Positions 54,148-63,629 are shown, numbered from the stretch's first letter. The stretch: DNA of 64,000 nucleotides from Saccharospirillum salsuginis (GCF_014651855.1 NZ_BMXR01000011.1:92404-156403); one strand, 5' to 3'. Notes: a model not told the origin generated them from the sequence alone. Numbers and translations: made by a program.

Positions 54148-55551
54148 ATGAAAGCCTTTGACTACCCCCGTATCGCGACCAAAATTCTCCGCAAGGTTCC
54201 CGACCGCTTCGATGCCGCTCTGGAATGGCGGCACCAGTCGCAACAGCCGGCCTTGTCAGGCCGATCCAGTCGCGAGCGGCAGCAGACCTTGTTGGCCGAA
54301 GGGGCACAGTGGACCTTCGTCAAGCAGGATGAGGACGCCAGCGGGCCGTTCGAGCGACTGACCGCAGCGCGCAAGGCCGTGGCCGGTGCCTGGCAGGCCG
54401 AGGACCGGCACCTGGTGTTGATCGCCGATACCGGCGACGACCTGGACGCCCTGGTGTCGGCCACACTGGCGGCGCTCTATGACCTGCCCACTTACAAGCA
54501 GGACGCCAAACCGTCGAACCGGCTGGAAAAGCTCACCCTGGTCGGCCCGTTCGACGAAGCCCGGTTGAATCGGCGGCTGGCGGAAGCCGAGGGCAACGCC
54601 CTGGTGCGTTTCCTGTCGACGCTGCCGGCGAATGAATTGAACGCCTGGTCCTACCGCGACCGGGTCGAGGAACTGGCCGAGAACGAAGGCTGGGAGTGCC
54701 GCGTCTACAGCTACAAGGAACTGGAGCAGATGGGCGCCGGTGCCTTCCTGGCCGTGGCCCGGGGCTCCGACGACGACGAAGCGTCGATCGTGCGCATCCA
54801 GTACCGCGGCAATCCGGACAGCACCGACAGCACCGCCCTGGTCGGCAAGGGCGTCTGTTTCGACACCGGCGGTTATAACCTGAAGACCGGCGGCTACATG
54901 TTCGGCATGAACGGCGACATGGGCGGCAGTGCCGTTGTGCTGGGCAATCTGCTGACGGCCAGCCGCCTGAAACTGCCGGTGAACCTGACCGGCTGGCTGG
55001 CGCTGGTGGAGAACCACATCGGGCCGAAGGCCTACCACGCCAATCAACTGGTCAAGGCATTGAACGGCACCACCATCGAAGTGGTCGATACCGACGCCGA
55101 AGGCCGCATGGTGCTGGCCGATACCCTGACGCTGGCGTCGCGCGAGCACCCTCTGGCCGTGTTCGACTACGCCACCCTGACCGGCAGCTGTGTCGGCGCC
55201 CTGTCGACCCGCTACTCGGGCGTGTTCACCAATCAGGACGCCTGGCTGATGCCGCTGATCCAGGCCGGCCGCGACAGCGGTGAACGCGTCTGGCCCTTCC
55301 CGCTGGACCCGGATTACGACGATCAGATCAAGAGCGAGGTCGCCGACATTCAGCAATGCAACCCGGGCAAGTCCTCGGACCACATCGACGCCGCCCGCTT
55401 CCTGAGCCGCTTCGTGGAATCCGGCGTGCGTTGGGTGCACGTCGATTTGTCCGCCGATCACCACAAGGGCGGCCTGGCGCATGTGCCGACCGAGGTGACC
55501 GGTTTCGGCGTGCGCTTGACGCAGCGGATGCTGGAGACCTTGTTGCCGTAA
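54148..55551 (+). CDS. M17-family leucyl aminopeptidase
   Basis: A 467-residue cytosolic metallo-aminopeptidase. The catalytic domain (about 190-465) has VGKGVCFDTGGYNLKTG, with the catalytic/metal lysine and aspartates, and the signature DTDAEGRMVLADTL near 310-325. The N-terminal macro-like domain is divergent, as in the PepB/short M17 group. Two divalent metals activate water to release N-terminal residues. It is close behind lpxL, perhaps co-transcribed, with no obvious functional link. Confidence 0.92.
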   Translation: MKAFDYPRIATKILRKVPDRFDAALEWRHQSQQPALSGRSSRERQQTLLAEGAQWTFVKQDEDASGPFERLTAARKAVAGAWQAEDRHLVLIADTGDDLDALVSATLAALYDLPTYKQDAKPSNRLEKLTLVGPFDEARLNRRLAEAEGNALVRFLSTLPANELNAWSYRDRVEELAENEGWECRVYSYKELEQMGAGAFLAVARGSDDDEASIVRIQYRGNPDSTDSTALVGKGVCFDTGGYNLKTGGYMFGMNGDMGGSAVVLGNLLTASRLKLPVNLTGWLALVENHIGPKAYHANQLVKALNGTTIEVVDTDAEGRMVLADTLTLASREHPLAVFDYATLTGSCVGALSTRYSGVFTNQDAWLMPLIQAGRDSGERVWPFPLDPDYDDQIKSEVADIQQCNPGKSSDHIDAARFLSRFVESGVRWVHVDLSADHHKGGLAHVPTEVTGFGVRLTQRMLETLLP

Positions 55552-55579
55552 ATTTGAGCAGGCGCATCGAGTCCACACC

Positions 55580-55646
55580 CGATGCTGTGCGCGACACCTG
55601 ACGCAACCAGCTAAGAAAATGTCGCGCACGGCGTGCGCTCCTACGC
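55580..55646. repeat. GTCGCGCACGG-type repeat
   Basis: GTCGCGCACGGCGTGCGCTC (55621) followed by CTACGCC, with a facing partial unit ending TGTGCGCGAC near 55594. It is the same family as 27381-27452. Confidence 0.6.
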
Positions 55647-55701
55647 CCAAAAGGTTTACCTCGATTGAAAATTCAGGGATCCTACGCCCTCGGTCAAAAA
55701 T

Positions 55702-55719
55702 GTCATCACGGTGTCATCC
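55702..55719 (+). promoter_or_regulatory. Possible Pho box upstream of folE
   Basis: TGTCATC at 55702 and TGTCATC at 55713: two half-sites at the 11-base PhoB spacing. It lies about 60-75 bases before the folE start. Only one pair is present, so it is weaker than the pstS array. Confidence 0.5.
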
Positions 55720-55777
55720 AGACCTGATCGTACCCCCGTATTAGACCCCGAGCCCACCTGACTGGAAGATCCCCCAA

Positions 55778-56416
55778 ATGCTGAGTAAAGAAGCCGCCGC
55801 CGTTCGTGAGTCTTTGATTGAGCATGGATTGGAAACGCCCATGGTCGATAACGGCCTGTCCCGGGCCGAGAAGCGCGAGCGCATTCAGGGGCTGATGGCC
55901 GAAGTGGCCGGCACTCTGGGTCTGGACCTGTCCGATGACAGCTTGATCGACACCCCGGCGCGCATCGCCAAGATGTACGTCGACGAGATCTTCTGTGGCC
56001 TGGACTACAACGAGTTCCCGAAGATCGCCCAGATCGAGAACAAGATGAAACTGGAAGAGATGGTCAAGGTGCGGGACATCGGCGTGCTCAGCACCTGTGA
56101 ACATCACTTCGTGACCATCGACGGCATCGCCAAGATCGCCTATCTGCCGAAGGACACCATCATCGGCCTGTCCAAGATCAACCGCATCGTCCGCTTCTTC
56201 GCCCAGCGCCCCCAGGTTCAGGAACGGCTGACCCAGCAGATCATGGTGGCGTTGCAGACGCTGCTGGAGACCGACGACGTGGCCGTTCACATCGATGCGA
56301 CGCACTATTGCGTCAAGGCGCGCGGGGTGATGGACGAGCAGTCGCAGACCGAGACCTTGGCCCTCGGGGGTGTGTTCAAGACCGACCCCATCCGCCGGGC
56401 CGAGTTTATGGCGTGA
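55778..56416 (+). CDS. folE: GTP cyclohydrolase I
   Basis: A 212-residue FolE-type enzyme. Zinc-ligand region STCEHHFVTIDG (Cys and His ligands), GLSKINRIVRFFAQRPQVQERLTQQ and the third zinc ligand in THYCVKARGVMD are present. It converts GTP to dihydroneopterin triphosphate for folate synthesis. Length is slightly under E. coli FolE (222). It is a single gene with a possible Pho box upstream. Confidence 0.95.
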   Translation: MLSKEAAAVRESLIEHGLETPMVDNGLSRAEKRERIQGLMAEVAGTLGLDLSDDSLIDTPARIAKMYVDEIFCGLDYNEFPKIAQIENKMKLEEMVKVRDIGVLSTCEHHFVTIDGIAKIAYLPKDTIIGLSKINRIVRFFAQRPQVQERLTQQIMVALQTLLETDDVAVHIDATHYCVKARGVMDEQSQTETLALGGVFKTDPIRRAEFMA

Positions 56417-56434
56417 ATCATTTGTGTGGCCGGG

Positions 56435-56495
56435 CAATGGTGGGCCATGCCCACCCTACGTTTGGCTTTTGTAGGGTGGGCACCGCCCACCAAAT
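56435..56495. repeat. GTAGGGTGGGC inverted repeat pair
   Basis: CAATGGTGGGCCATGCCCACCCTAC faces GTAGGGTGGGCACCGCCCACC with a ten-base spacer. It lies between folE and the converging ndh, so it may act as a shared 3' end structure. Confidence 0.8.
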
Positions 56496-56522
56496 TTGAA
56501 ATACCCGACCCGACGAACTCCC

Positions 56523-57836
56523 TTAATGCAACTTCAACCGCGGCCGGATCGCATGATTCAACCGGTCGATCAACGCCAGCAATAACACCCGTGCCACACC
56601 ATGCAGCGCCATCTGGTGCTGCCGATACAGGCTGATGTACACCAGCCGTGCGATCCGCCCTTCGATCATCATGCTGCCCCGCGTCAGGTTGCCCATCAGC
56701 GAGCCGACGGTACTGAACCGGCTCAGGCTGACCAGCGACCCATGGTCCTTGTACAGGTAATCCAGCATGGGCTTGCCGGCTTTCTGCCGCAGCAGGTTCT
56801 TGTAGATGTGACTGGCCATCTGGTGCGCCGACTGGGCGCGCGGCGGCACCCAGGTGTCGCCTGGCTGCGGGCAGGCGCAGCAGTCACCCAGGGCCCAGAT
56901 GCGGTCGTCGTTCGTAGTCTGCAGAGTCGGTTTGACCATCAGCTGATTGTTGCGCGCCGTTTCCAGCCCGGCCAGGTCTTTCAGGAAATGCGGCGCCCGG
57001 ACCCCCGCGGCCCAGACCAGGATGTCGCCGCGAATCATCTCGCCTTCGCTGGTTTCCAGGCCCTCCTCATGACCGCGCACCACCTTGGTGTTGGTGCGCA
57101 CCTTAACCCCCAGGTTGCCCAGCTCCTGGGTCACCGTACCGCTGATGCGTTCCGGCAACGCCGGCAGGATACGCGGGCCGGCCTCCAGCAGAGTCACTCT
57201 CAGGTGTTCCGGACCGATGTTGTCGAGGCCGTATTCCCGCATCACTTCCGCCGAATTGTAGAGTTCGGCCGAGAGTTCCACACCGGTGGCGCCGCCACCG
57301 ACGATGACCAGATCCAGCTTGGCGTCGTCGCCGTCCGCGCGCTCCCGGTCCTGGCGCAGGAAGGCGTTCAGCATCCGCTTGTGAAAACGCTGGGCCTGCT
57401 CGGGCCGGTCCAGCATCAGGGCGTGGTCGGCGATGCCGGGAATGCCGAAATCGTTGGTGACGCTGCCGAGTGCGAAGATCAGTTGATCGTAAGGCACCTG
57501 GCGTTCGTCCAGCACGGTGTTGCCGTCTTCGTCCAGCAAGGGCGCGAGGATGACTTTGCGATCGACCCGATCGAGATCGCAGACCGTGCCGAGCGTGAAT
57601 TCGAACCCGCTGCGCCGGGCGTGACCGCGGTAGTTCACCTCATCAGCACCGGCATCCAGGGAGCCCGCCGCCACCTCGTGCAACAGCGGTTTCCACAGAT
57701 GGGTGTTGTTGCGATCGATCAGGGTGACGCGGGCTTTCTTCTTGCGTCCCCATTTGCGGCCCAGCCGGGTGGCCAGTTCCAGCCCGCCGGCGCCGCCGCC
57801 GATGATCACGATGCGTTCGGTCGTGGTGTTGCTCAT
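56523..57836 (-). CDS. ndh: Type II NADH:quinone dehydrogenase
   Basis: A 437-residue flavoprotein. The FAD motif is IVIIGGGAGGLELATRLG, the NADH motif is LVIVGGGATGVELSAEL, and the quinone-side motif AQSAHQMASHIYKN with GDCCACPQP is near 310-330. The C-terminal amphipathic/hydrophobic tail anchors it to the inner membrane. NDH-2 passes electrons from NADH to quinone without pumping protons. I chose ATG 57836 over 57857 because MSNTTTERIVIIGG places the motif at the usual distance. Confidence 0.93.
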   Translation of the reverse strand: MSNTTTERIVIIGGGAGGLELATRLGRKWGRKKKARVTLIDRNNTHLWKPLLHEVAAGSLDAGADEVNYRGHARRSGFEFTLGTVCDLDRVDRKVILAPLLDEDGNTVLDERQVPYDQLIFALGSVTNDFGIPGIADHALMLDRPEQAQRFHKRMLNAFLRQDRERADGDDAKLDLVIVGGGATGVELSAELYNSAEVMREYGLDNIGPEHLRVTLLEAGPRILPALPERISGTVTQELGNLGVKVRTNTKVVRGHEEGLETSEGEMIRGDILVWAAGVRAPHFLKDLAGLETARNNQLMVKPTLQTTNDDRIWALGDCCACPQPGDTWVPPRAQSAHQMASHIYKNLLRQKAGKPMLDYLYKDHGSLVSLSRFSTVGSLMGNLTRGSMMIEGRIARLVYISLYRQHQMALHGVARVLLLALIDRLNHAIRPRLKLH

Positions 57837-57896
57837 GGTTGTAGCCCCAAGTTTCAAGTGAAGCGTGCCCCGGGTTCCCGGCCTGTCGGGTGTTCA

Positions 57897-58430
57897 TCAG
57901 GCCTCGTAAGGTACGAACCCGTCGGTCGTATTCGTGACGGTCACCGGTGTGGCGTAGGGCACCGGCCACTGCCAGGTGGTGTCGAAATCGGTGCCCAGAA
58001 TATGGGCGGCCAAGGCTCTCAGGCTGCCGGCGTGGGCGATGATCAGGTCGCCGTCTTCAGGCTGGAAGTGTCGGGCCCAACCCGCCACCCGGTTGTAGAG
58101 ATCACGGGCCGATTCACCGCCCGGTGCCCGGAAATCCAGCGGAGCACGGGCCCAGCGATCAATCTCGGTGCGGTCGATGTCGTCCCAGCGTTGCCCTTCC
58201 CAGGCCCCGAAATGCAGCTCTCGCAGACCGGGGCTGACCCGGATCGGGCGGGATCCGGCCAGCACCCGGGCCAGGCTCAGACAGCGCGGCGACGGGCTGC
58301 TGACCAGGCGACGCCAGCCGGGCAGCGAAAGCCGCGCGGCCGTATCCCTTGGTGGAATCAGCAAGGGCGGATCGCTCTGGCCATAACACAGTCCGTCCGC
58401 CCGGACCCGGTCGTGACGCAGTAGAATCAT
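57897..58430 (-). CDS. cobC: CobC-like histidine phosphatase (alpha-ribazole phosphatase)
   Basis: A 177-residue histidine-phosphatase-fold protein. The phosphohistidine motif reads LLRHDRV, where RHG is usual, so a glycine is replaced by aspartate. GLCYGQSDPPL, FGAWEGQRWDDID, GGESARDLYNRV and the second histidine in IIAHAGSLRALA all match alpha-ribazole phosphatases. It is expected to dephosphorylate alpha-ribazole-5'-phosphate in cobalamin nucleotide-loop assembly. It overlaps cobS by four bases. Confidence 0.85.
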   Translation of the reverse strand: MILLRHDRVRADGLCYGQSDPPLLIPPRDTAARLSLPGWRRLVSSPSPRCLSLARVLAGSRPIRVSPGLRELHFGAWEGQRWDDIDRTEIDRWARAPLDFRAPGGESARDLYNRVAGWARHFQPEDGDLIIAHAGSLRALAAHILGTDFDTTWQWPVPYATPVTVTNTTDGFVPYEA

Positions 58431-59194
58431 GCGACGGCCAGCCAGACCAGCAGTACGGTCACTTCCTGCAATTGTTGGGCCCCGCCGAGGCAGTCACCGG
58501 TGTAACCCTGGATGCGGCGTTTGAACCAGCGCACCAGTACCGTTCGCACACACAGGGCCATCAGTGTGGCGGCCGCCAGCATCTCAAGCGGCAGGAAGGG
58601 CAAAAGGCCCAGCAGCGGCACAAAGGCCACCAGGCTGGCGGCCGGTCCGAACGCCTGCGCCAAGGGTTTGCTCTTGGAGGCCTGTTGGGAATCGGCATAG
58701 GGCAGCGTCCACAGGGTGGAGATGGCCCAGAAACGGCTCCAGCCGTGGATAAAGGGTAACAAAAGCCAGGCACTGACGTCCCGGGTCAACAGCTCGGTCA
58801 GCACCTGCCAGCGCAGCACTACGGTGATGAACAGGGCCGCCGCACCATAGGTGCCCAGGCGGCTGTCCTTCATGATGGCCAGCACCCGGTCGCGGGTGAA
58901 ACCGCCGCCGAAGCCGTCGAACAGATCGGCCAGCCCGTCCTCGTGAAAGGCGCCGGTCAGCAGCAGGGACACACCCAGAGCCACCGCAGTGGCGACAGCC
59001 GGTGGCCACCAGAGTGCGCCCAGGCTGTAAACAGCCGCGAGCATCAACCCGAGCAGCACCCCCACCCAACTGAAATAACGGCTGCCCAGATTCAGGTAGC
59101 GATCGTTGAACCGCACGCCCCTGGGGGCGGGCAGGCGGGTGAAGAAGACCCAGCTGTTGAAGAAGGCGTGCCATTGATCGCGAACCAAGAACAC
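58427..59194 (-). CDS. cobS: Adenosylcobinamide-GDP ribazoletransferase
   Basis: A 255-residue integral membrane protein with about six helices. The family motifs FFTRLPAP near the start and TGAFHEDGLADLFDGFGGG near 80-100, with its acidic residues, are intact. It joins alpha-ribazole to adenosylcobinamide-GDP, the last step of cobalamin synthesis. The gene sits between cobT (six bases) and cobC (four-base overlap). Confidence 0.94.
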   Translation of the reverse strand: MFLVRDQWHAFFNSWVFFTRLPAPRGVRFNDRYLNLGSRYFSWVGVLLGLMLAAVYSLGALWWPPAVATAVALGVSLLLTGAFHEDGLADLFDGFGGGFTRDRVLAIMKDSRLGTYGAAALFITVVLRWQVLTELLTRDVSAWLLLPFIHGWSRFWAISTLWTLPYADSQQASKSKPLAQAFGPAASLVAFVPLLGLLPFLPLEMLAAATLMALCVRTVLVRWFKRRIQGYTGDCLGGAQQLQEVTVLLVWLAVA

Positions 59195-59200
59195 CGCTCC

Positions 59201-60247
59201 TCAGGTCCGGTTGGACACGCCGGCGCTGTCGAAGCTCGCCATCTCGTTGAAAAAGGCCACGGCCGATTGCACCAACGGCCAGGCCAGCACCGCGCCGGTG
59301 CCTTCGCCCAGGCGCAGGTCCAGGTGCAACAGGGGCGAAACGCCGAGGCGCTCCAGCATCAACTGGTGGCCATGTTCGTTCGACAGATGGCTGAACACGG
59401 CATAGTCCAGCACCTCGGGTTGGTCCCGCCACAGGGTCAGCAGGGCCGCCGTCGCCAGGAAACCGTCGACGATGAATAATTGCCCGACCTCGGCGGTCGC
59501 GGCCATGGCCCCGGCCATCATCGCCAGTTCCAGACCGCCCAGGTGGCGCATGATGGCCGCGCCGTCGACCAGATTCGGGCGGTGCAGGAGGAGGGCCTGC
59601 TCGACAACCCGGGACTTGTGGACCAGCAGGTTGGCGTCCGCCCCGGTGCCGTCTCCGACACAGAGTTCGGCGGGCAGATCCAGGCAGGCCGCCATCAGGG
59701 CGGCTCCGGCGGTGGTGTTGCCGATGCCCATCTCCCCGAAACTCAGGATGGGTGTTCCCTCGGCCAATTGCAGGCGAGCGAGTTCACCGCCCTGGTTCAG
59801 GGCCTGATCCAGTTCCTCGCTGGACATCGCCGGCTCCTGGCTGATGTCCCCGCTGCCGTCGCGTACGCGGGCATCGATGAACGACGGATGGGGCGGCAGC
59901 GGTTCGCCGCGTATGCCGGCATCGATCACGGTCAGGTCAACATTGTGCTGACGGCAGAAAACATTGATCGCCGCACCGCCGCTCATGAAGTTCAACACCA
60001 TTTGACGGGTGACTTCGGACGGATAGGGGCTCACGCCCTGGGCGCAGACACCGTGGTCGGCCGCGAACACCAGATGGCTGAGTTTTTCCAGCGAAGGGGA
60101 AAGACTGCGCTGGACCCGGGCGATCTGGGCGGCCAGATGCTCCAATTGACCGAGTGAGCCCGGTGGCTTGGTTTTCTGGTCCAGCTTCTGCTGAATGCTC
60201 GCATCCAGCGGTGGCGATACGGATTTGATGTCGTAATGATAAGGCAT
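59201..60247 (-). CDS. cobT: Nicotinate-nucleotide:dimethylbenzimidazole phosphoribosyltransferase
   Basis: A 348-residue CobT. It starts with the LDQKTKPPGSLGQLE motif that holds the phosphate-binding region, then VFAADHGVCAQGVSPYP, and GEMGIGNTTAGAALMA. The C-terminal catalytic glutamate is expected in RLGEGTGAVLAWPLV. It activates the lower ligand base as alpha-ribotide. It is second in the cobUTSC operon. Confidence 0.95.
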   Translation of the reverse strand: MPYHYDIKSVSPPLDASIQQKLDQKTKPPGSLGQLEHLAAQIARVQRSLSPSLEKLSHLVFAADHGVCAQGVSPYPSEVTRQMVLNFMSGGAAINVFCRQHNVDLTVIDAGIRGEPLPPHPSFIDARVRDGSGDISQEPAMSSEELDQALNQGGELARLQLAEGTPILSFGEMGIGNTTAGAALMAACLDLPAELCVGDGTGADANLLVHKSRVVEQALLLHRPNLVDGAAIMRHLGGLELAMMAGAMAATAEVGQLFIVDGFLATAALLTLWRDQPEVLDYAVFSHLSNEHGHQLMLERLGVSPLLHLDLRLGEGTGAVLAWPLVQSAVAFFNEMASFDSAGVSNRT

Positions 60248-60275
60248 CCCGGTTTCCTGTCTGAACGTTCCTGGG

Positions 60276-60785
60276 TTATTTCAACCGTTGCGGCAGCCCG
60301 GCGACCACGAAGGTGACCCGGTCCACCCGTTGCGCGATGTCCTGGTGCAGCCAGCCGGCTTCGTCAACGAAGCGACGACTGAGCACGCCCATCGGCACAA
60401 TACCCTGGCCCACCTCGTTGCTGACCAGAATCAGGTCGGCGCGGCTGTCGGTCAGTCGGTCGAGCAGTGCCTGGCGCTGGGCCTGCCAGCGGTTCGGTTC
60501 GGCTTCGATCCAGTTGCCGAGCCAGAGTGTCAGGCAGTCGACCAGAATCGTTCGGCCGACCTGGTCGAGGCGTGTCATTTCCCCGGCCAGATCGTGTGGG
60601 CATTCATGGGTGGTGAACCGCTCGGAGCGTTGCGACCGGTGATGGCGAATGCGCTCGGTCATTTCCGCGTCCGCGGCCTCGGCCGTGGCAATGTAGTGGA
60701 GTGGGTCGGCTTGCGCCAGAGCGAGTTGCTCCGCGAAGCGGGATTTGCCGGATCGGGCTCCGCCCAACACCAGGTGCACGGCCAT
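60276..60785 (-). CDS. cobU: Cobinamide kinase / guanylyltransferase
   Basis: A 169-residue bifunctional enzyme. The P-loop LGGARSGKS is at the N-terminus and the guanylylated histidine is in IRHHRSQRSERF; the late motif SNEVGQGIVPMG is also typical. It phosphorylates adenosylcobinamide and adds GMP. It is the first gene of cobUTSC, which covers only nucleotide-loop assembly, so corrinoid salvage or synthesis elsewhere is implied. I start at ATG 60785 with AAGGA upstream. No cobalamin riboswitch is seen ahead of it. Confidence 0.94.
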   Translation of the reverse strand: MAVHLVLGGARSGKSRFAEQLALAQADPLHYIATAEAADAEMTERIRHHRSQRSERFTTHECPHDLAGEMTRLDQVGRTILVDCLTLWLGNWIEAEPNRWQAQRQALLDRLTDSRADLILVSNEVGQGIVPMGVLSRRFVDEAGWLHQDIAQRVDRVTFVVAGLPQRLK

Positions 60786-61020
60786 ACAGGGTTCCTTCGA
60801 ATTCGCCACCCGGGACGTTATCGGATTGGACCGCGAATGTCGACTGACACCGGATGGGTGACCCGGATCATTGAAATTAACCGGGCCTGTCCTAAAGTTG
60901 ACCCGAACACTGCTATTGAACGATCAACACCCGGCTGCGGCTGGCAACATCGTAGGCGCAGTCGTCGAATCGAATCCGCCTTGGGCGGAAGACCTTTTGA
61001 CCGGAAGAGGAGAAAGGAAG

Positions 61021-61392
61021 ATGACACAGCTACTGCAACGCCTGATGGTCGCCCTGTTTGTCGCCGGACTGTCCGTGAGCGCCCTGGCCCAGGACATCTG
61101 GACCGGGGGTGTTGGTATGGAAGAGCGTGAATTCGCACCCGACCGGAACACACGCATTCAGTTCTTCGTCGATGGCGGCTCCTATCTCGCCGACCTTCAC
61201 TATGTCCTGTACGACGAGCAGGGCATGCGCATGCACGAAGGCACGGCCGACGGCCCCTGGCTGCTGGTCGACCTGCCGGCCGGCACCTACAGCATCAAAG
61301 CCACCCGCGACGAGACCGGTGAAACCCAAAGCACCCGGTTTTTCCGTGAAGGCGGGCGCAAGACCGTGATCGGGCTGAAATTCGATCGATAG
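61021..61392 (+). CDS. Small secreted protein of unknown function
   Basis: A 123-residue protein with a signal peptide (about residues 1-23, ending ALAQ). The mature part is beta-rich, including LLVDLPAGTYSIKATRDETGE, which resembles a carboxypeptidase-regulatory/Ig-like sandwich. It is probably periplasmic. The ATG at 61021 has AAAGGAAG directly upstream. It sits alone between cobU and parE; no partner is evident. Confidence 0.8.
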   Translation: MTQLLQRLMVALFVAGLSVSALAQDIWTGGVGMEEREFAPDRNTRIQFFVDGGSYLADLHYVLYDEQGMRMHEGTADGPWLLVDLPAGTYSIKATRDETGETQSTRFFREGGRKTVIGLKFDR

Positions 61393-61411
61393 CGATCAAT
61401 AACTCTAACCT

Positions 61412-61518
61412 GTAGGGCGGAAGAGCCCCAGGCGATATCCGCCGTTCCAAAGGAGGCATGGGTACATCCATTGCCGCCATCGAACAACGGCCGATATCGC
61501 TCCACTCTTCGGCCCTAC
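61412..61518. repeat. GTAGGGC-type palindromic repeat
   Basis: Outer ends GTAGGGCGGAAGAG and CTCTTCGGCCCTAC, inner pair GGCGATATCCGCC and GGCCGATATCG. It is related to the element at 6436-6563. It lies ten bases from the parE stop. Confidence 0.7.
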
Positions 61519-61527
61519 GCGATTTTT

Positions 61528-63417
61528 TTAAACCGGCACGTCCGCCAGATTCCCCTTCGACTCCAGCCACGCCTTCCGGTCCGAAGACCGCTTCTTGGCC
61601 AACAGCATGTCCATCATTTCGTTAGTCAGCTCGGCGTCGTCGATGCGCAGTTGCACCAGCCGGCGGGTGTTCGGGTCCATGGTGGTCTCGCGCAGTTGCA
61701 TCGGGTTCATTTCACCCAGACCCTTGAAGCGGGTGACCTGCACCTTGCCTTTCTTTTTCTCGGCCTTGATGCGGTCGAGCACGCCGTCCTTCTCGTCGTT
61801 GTCCAGCGCGTAGTAGATTTCCTTGCCGACATCGATGCGGTACAGCGGCGGCATGGCGACGTGGACGTGGCCGTTGTCGACCAGGGCGCGGAAATGCTTG
61901 ACGAAGAGGGCGCACAGCAGGGTGCAGATGTGCAGGCCGTCCGAGTCGGCATCGGCCAGGATGCAGATCTTGCCGTAACGCAGCCCCTCGAGGTTGTCGG
62001 TGTCCGGGTCGACACCGAGTGCCACGGCGATGTCGTGCACTTCCTGGCTGGCGAGCAGTTCTGCGCTGTCGACTTCCCAGGTGTTCAGAATTTTGCCGCG
62101 CAACGGCATGATCGCCTGGAAAGTCCGGTCCCGGGCCTGTTTGGCGGAGCCACCGGCCGAGTCCCCCTCCACCAGGAACAGCTCGCCGCGCATGGCCTCG
62201 ACGCCGGAGCAGTCGGCAAGCTTGCCGGGCAGGGCCGGCCCCTGGGTGACGCGCTTGCGCGCCACCTTCTTGGCCTGCTTCAGACGGCGCTGGGCGTTGG
62301 ACACGGCCAGTTCGGCAATCTGGTCGGCCAGGTCGGTGTGCTGGTTCAGCCAGAGCGCGAAGGCATCCTTGACGACACCGGAGATAAAAGCCGACGCCTG
62401 ACGGGACGACAGGCGTTCCTTGGTCTGGCCGGAGAATTGCGGGTCGCGCATCTTGAACGACAGCACGTAATGGCACTTCTCCCAGACGTCCTCCGGGCTC
62501 AATTTAACACCACGTGGCAGCAGGTTGCGGTATTCGCAGAACTCGCGCAACGCTTCCAGCAGACCCTGGCGCAGGCCGTTGACGTGGGTACCGCCGAGCG
62601 CCGTCGGAATCAGGTTGACGTAGCTTTCCTGCACGCCCTCGCCGCCATCGGGCAGCCATTGAACAGCCCAATCGACGGCTTCGTCTTCACTGGTAAAGCT
62701 GCCGGTGAACGGCTCGGCCGGCAGCGGGTCGTACACCGCCGTGGCGGAACAGAGGTAATCGCGCAGGCCGTCTTCGTAGTACCAGGTATCGGTCTCGTCT
62801 TTCTCTTCGTTGAAGAAGGTGACTTTCAGGCCGGGGCAGAGTACGGCTTTGGCGCGCAGTACGTGACGCAGGCGGCTGACCAGGAACTTGCCGCTGTCGA
62901 AATATTGGGCATCCGGCATGAAGCGGACCGTCGTGCCCGAATCCCGCTTGGCACAGGTGCCGATCTCCTCCAGGTCGGAGGCTTTTTCGCCACCGGCGAA
63001 GCCCATGCGATAGATCTTGCCGTCGCGTTTGACGGTGACTTCCAGCAAGGTCGACAGGGCGTTGACCACCGAGACGCCCACGCCGTGCAAACCGCCGGAG
63101 AACTGGTAGTTCTTGCCGGAGAACTTACCGCCGGCGTGCAGCCGGGTCAGGATCAGCTCGATGCCGGGCACCCCGTGCTCGGGGTGGATATCCACCGGCA
63201 TACCGCGGCCGTTATCGGCGACCGACAGAGAGCCGTCGGCGTAGAGTACGATTTCGATGCTGTCGGCGTAGCCGCCGATGGCTTCGTCGACGGAGTTGTC
63301 GATGACTTCCTGCGCCAGGTGGTTGGGGCGGGTGGTGTCGGTGTACATGCCCGGGCGCTTGCGCACCGGGTCCAAGCCCATCAAGACTTCAATGGCATCG
63401 GCGGAATAGGTACTCAT
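61528..63417 (-). CDS. parE: DNA topoisomerase IV subunit B
   Basis: A 629-residue GHKL-type topoisomerase ATPase subunit. The N-terminal ATP site has EVIDNSVDEAIGGYAD and DNGRGMPVDIHPEHG; the TOPRIM domain has EGDSAGGSAKQARDRTFQAIMP near 415 and the metal DADSDGLHI. It lacks the GyrB C-terminal insertion, and the length matches ParE (about 630). It decatenates daughter chromosomes with ParC, which is not in the window. Confidence 0.96.
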   Translation of the reverse strand: MSTYSADAIEVLMGLDPVRKRPGMYTDTTRPNHLAQEVIDNSVDEAIGGYADSIEIVLYADGSLSVADNGRGMPVDIHPEHGVPGIELILTRLHAGGKFSGKNYQFSGGLHGVGVSVVNALSTLLEVTVKRDGKIYRMGFAGGEKASDLEEIGTCAKRDSGTTVRFMPDAQYFDSGKFLVSRLRHVLRAKAVLCPGLKVTFFNEEKDETDTWYYEDGLRDYLCSATAVYDPLPAEPFTGSFTSEDEAVDWAVQWLPDGGEGVQESYVNLIPTALGGTHVNGLRQGLLEALREFCEYRNLLPRGVKLSPEDVWEKCHYVLSFKMRDPQFSGQTKERLSSRQASAFISGVVKDAFALWLNQHTDLADQIAELAVSNAQRRLKQAKKVARKRVTQGPALPGKLADCSGVEAMRGELFLVEGDSAGGSAKQARDRTFQAIMPLRGKILNTWEVDSAELLASQEVHDIAVALGVDPDTDNLEGLRYGKICILADADSDGLHICTLLCALFVKHFRALVDNGHVHVAMPPLYRIDVGKEIYYALDNDEKDGVLDRIKAEKKKGKVQVTRFKGLGEMNPMQLRETTMDPNTRRLVQLRIDDAELTNEMMDMLLAKKRSSDRKAWLESKGNLADVPV

Positions 63418-63629
63418 GCTCGGAGTTGCCTCGTTGAACGGGCCGGTGTCACGCGGCCACGGGTAAACACAATCAGCGGGTTAGGATACTGGCTAACAAC
63501 CGCCGCCGTCGAGTTTCACCCGTAAATTCAGGGGGTTATCCCTTTTTGAGCGGTGGTCTGTTGTGCCTGTGGGTTAATTGGTGCCTCGGTTGTTGGGGGC
63601 TCGGTTAGGTTTTTTGCCGATGGTTCGTA

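Noticed and set aside
60786..61020. Cobalamin riboswitch upstream of cobU
   Set aside because: No B12-box sequence (GCCACTG type) or matching fold could be found on the minus strand ahead of cobU.
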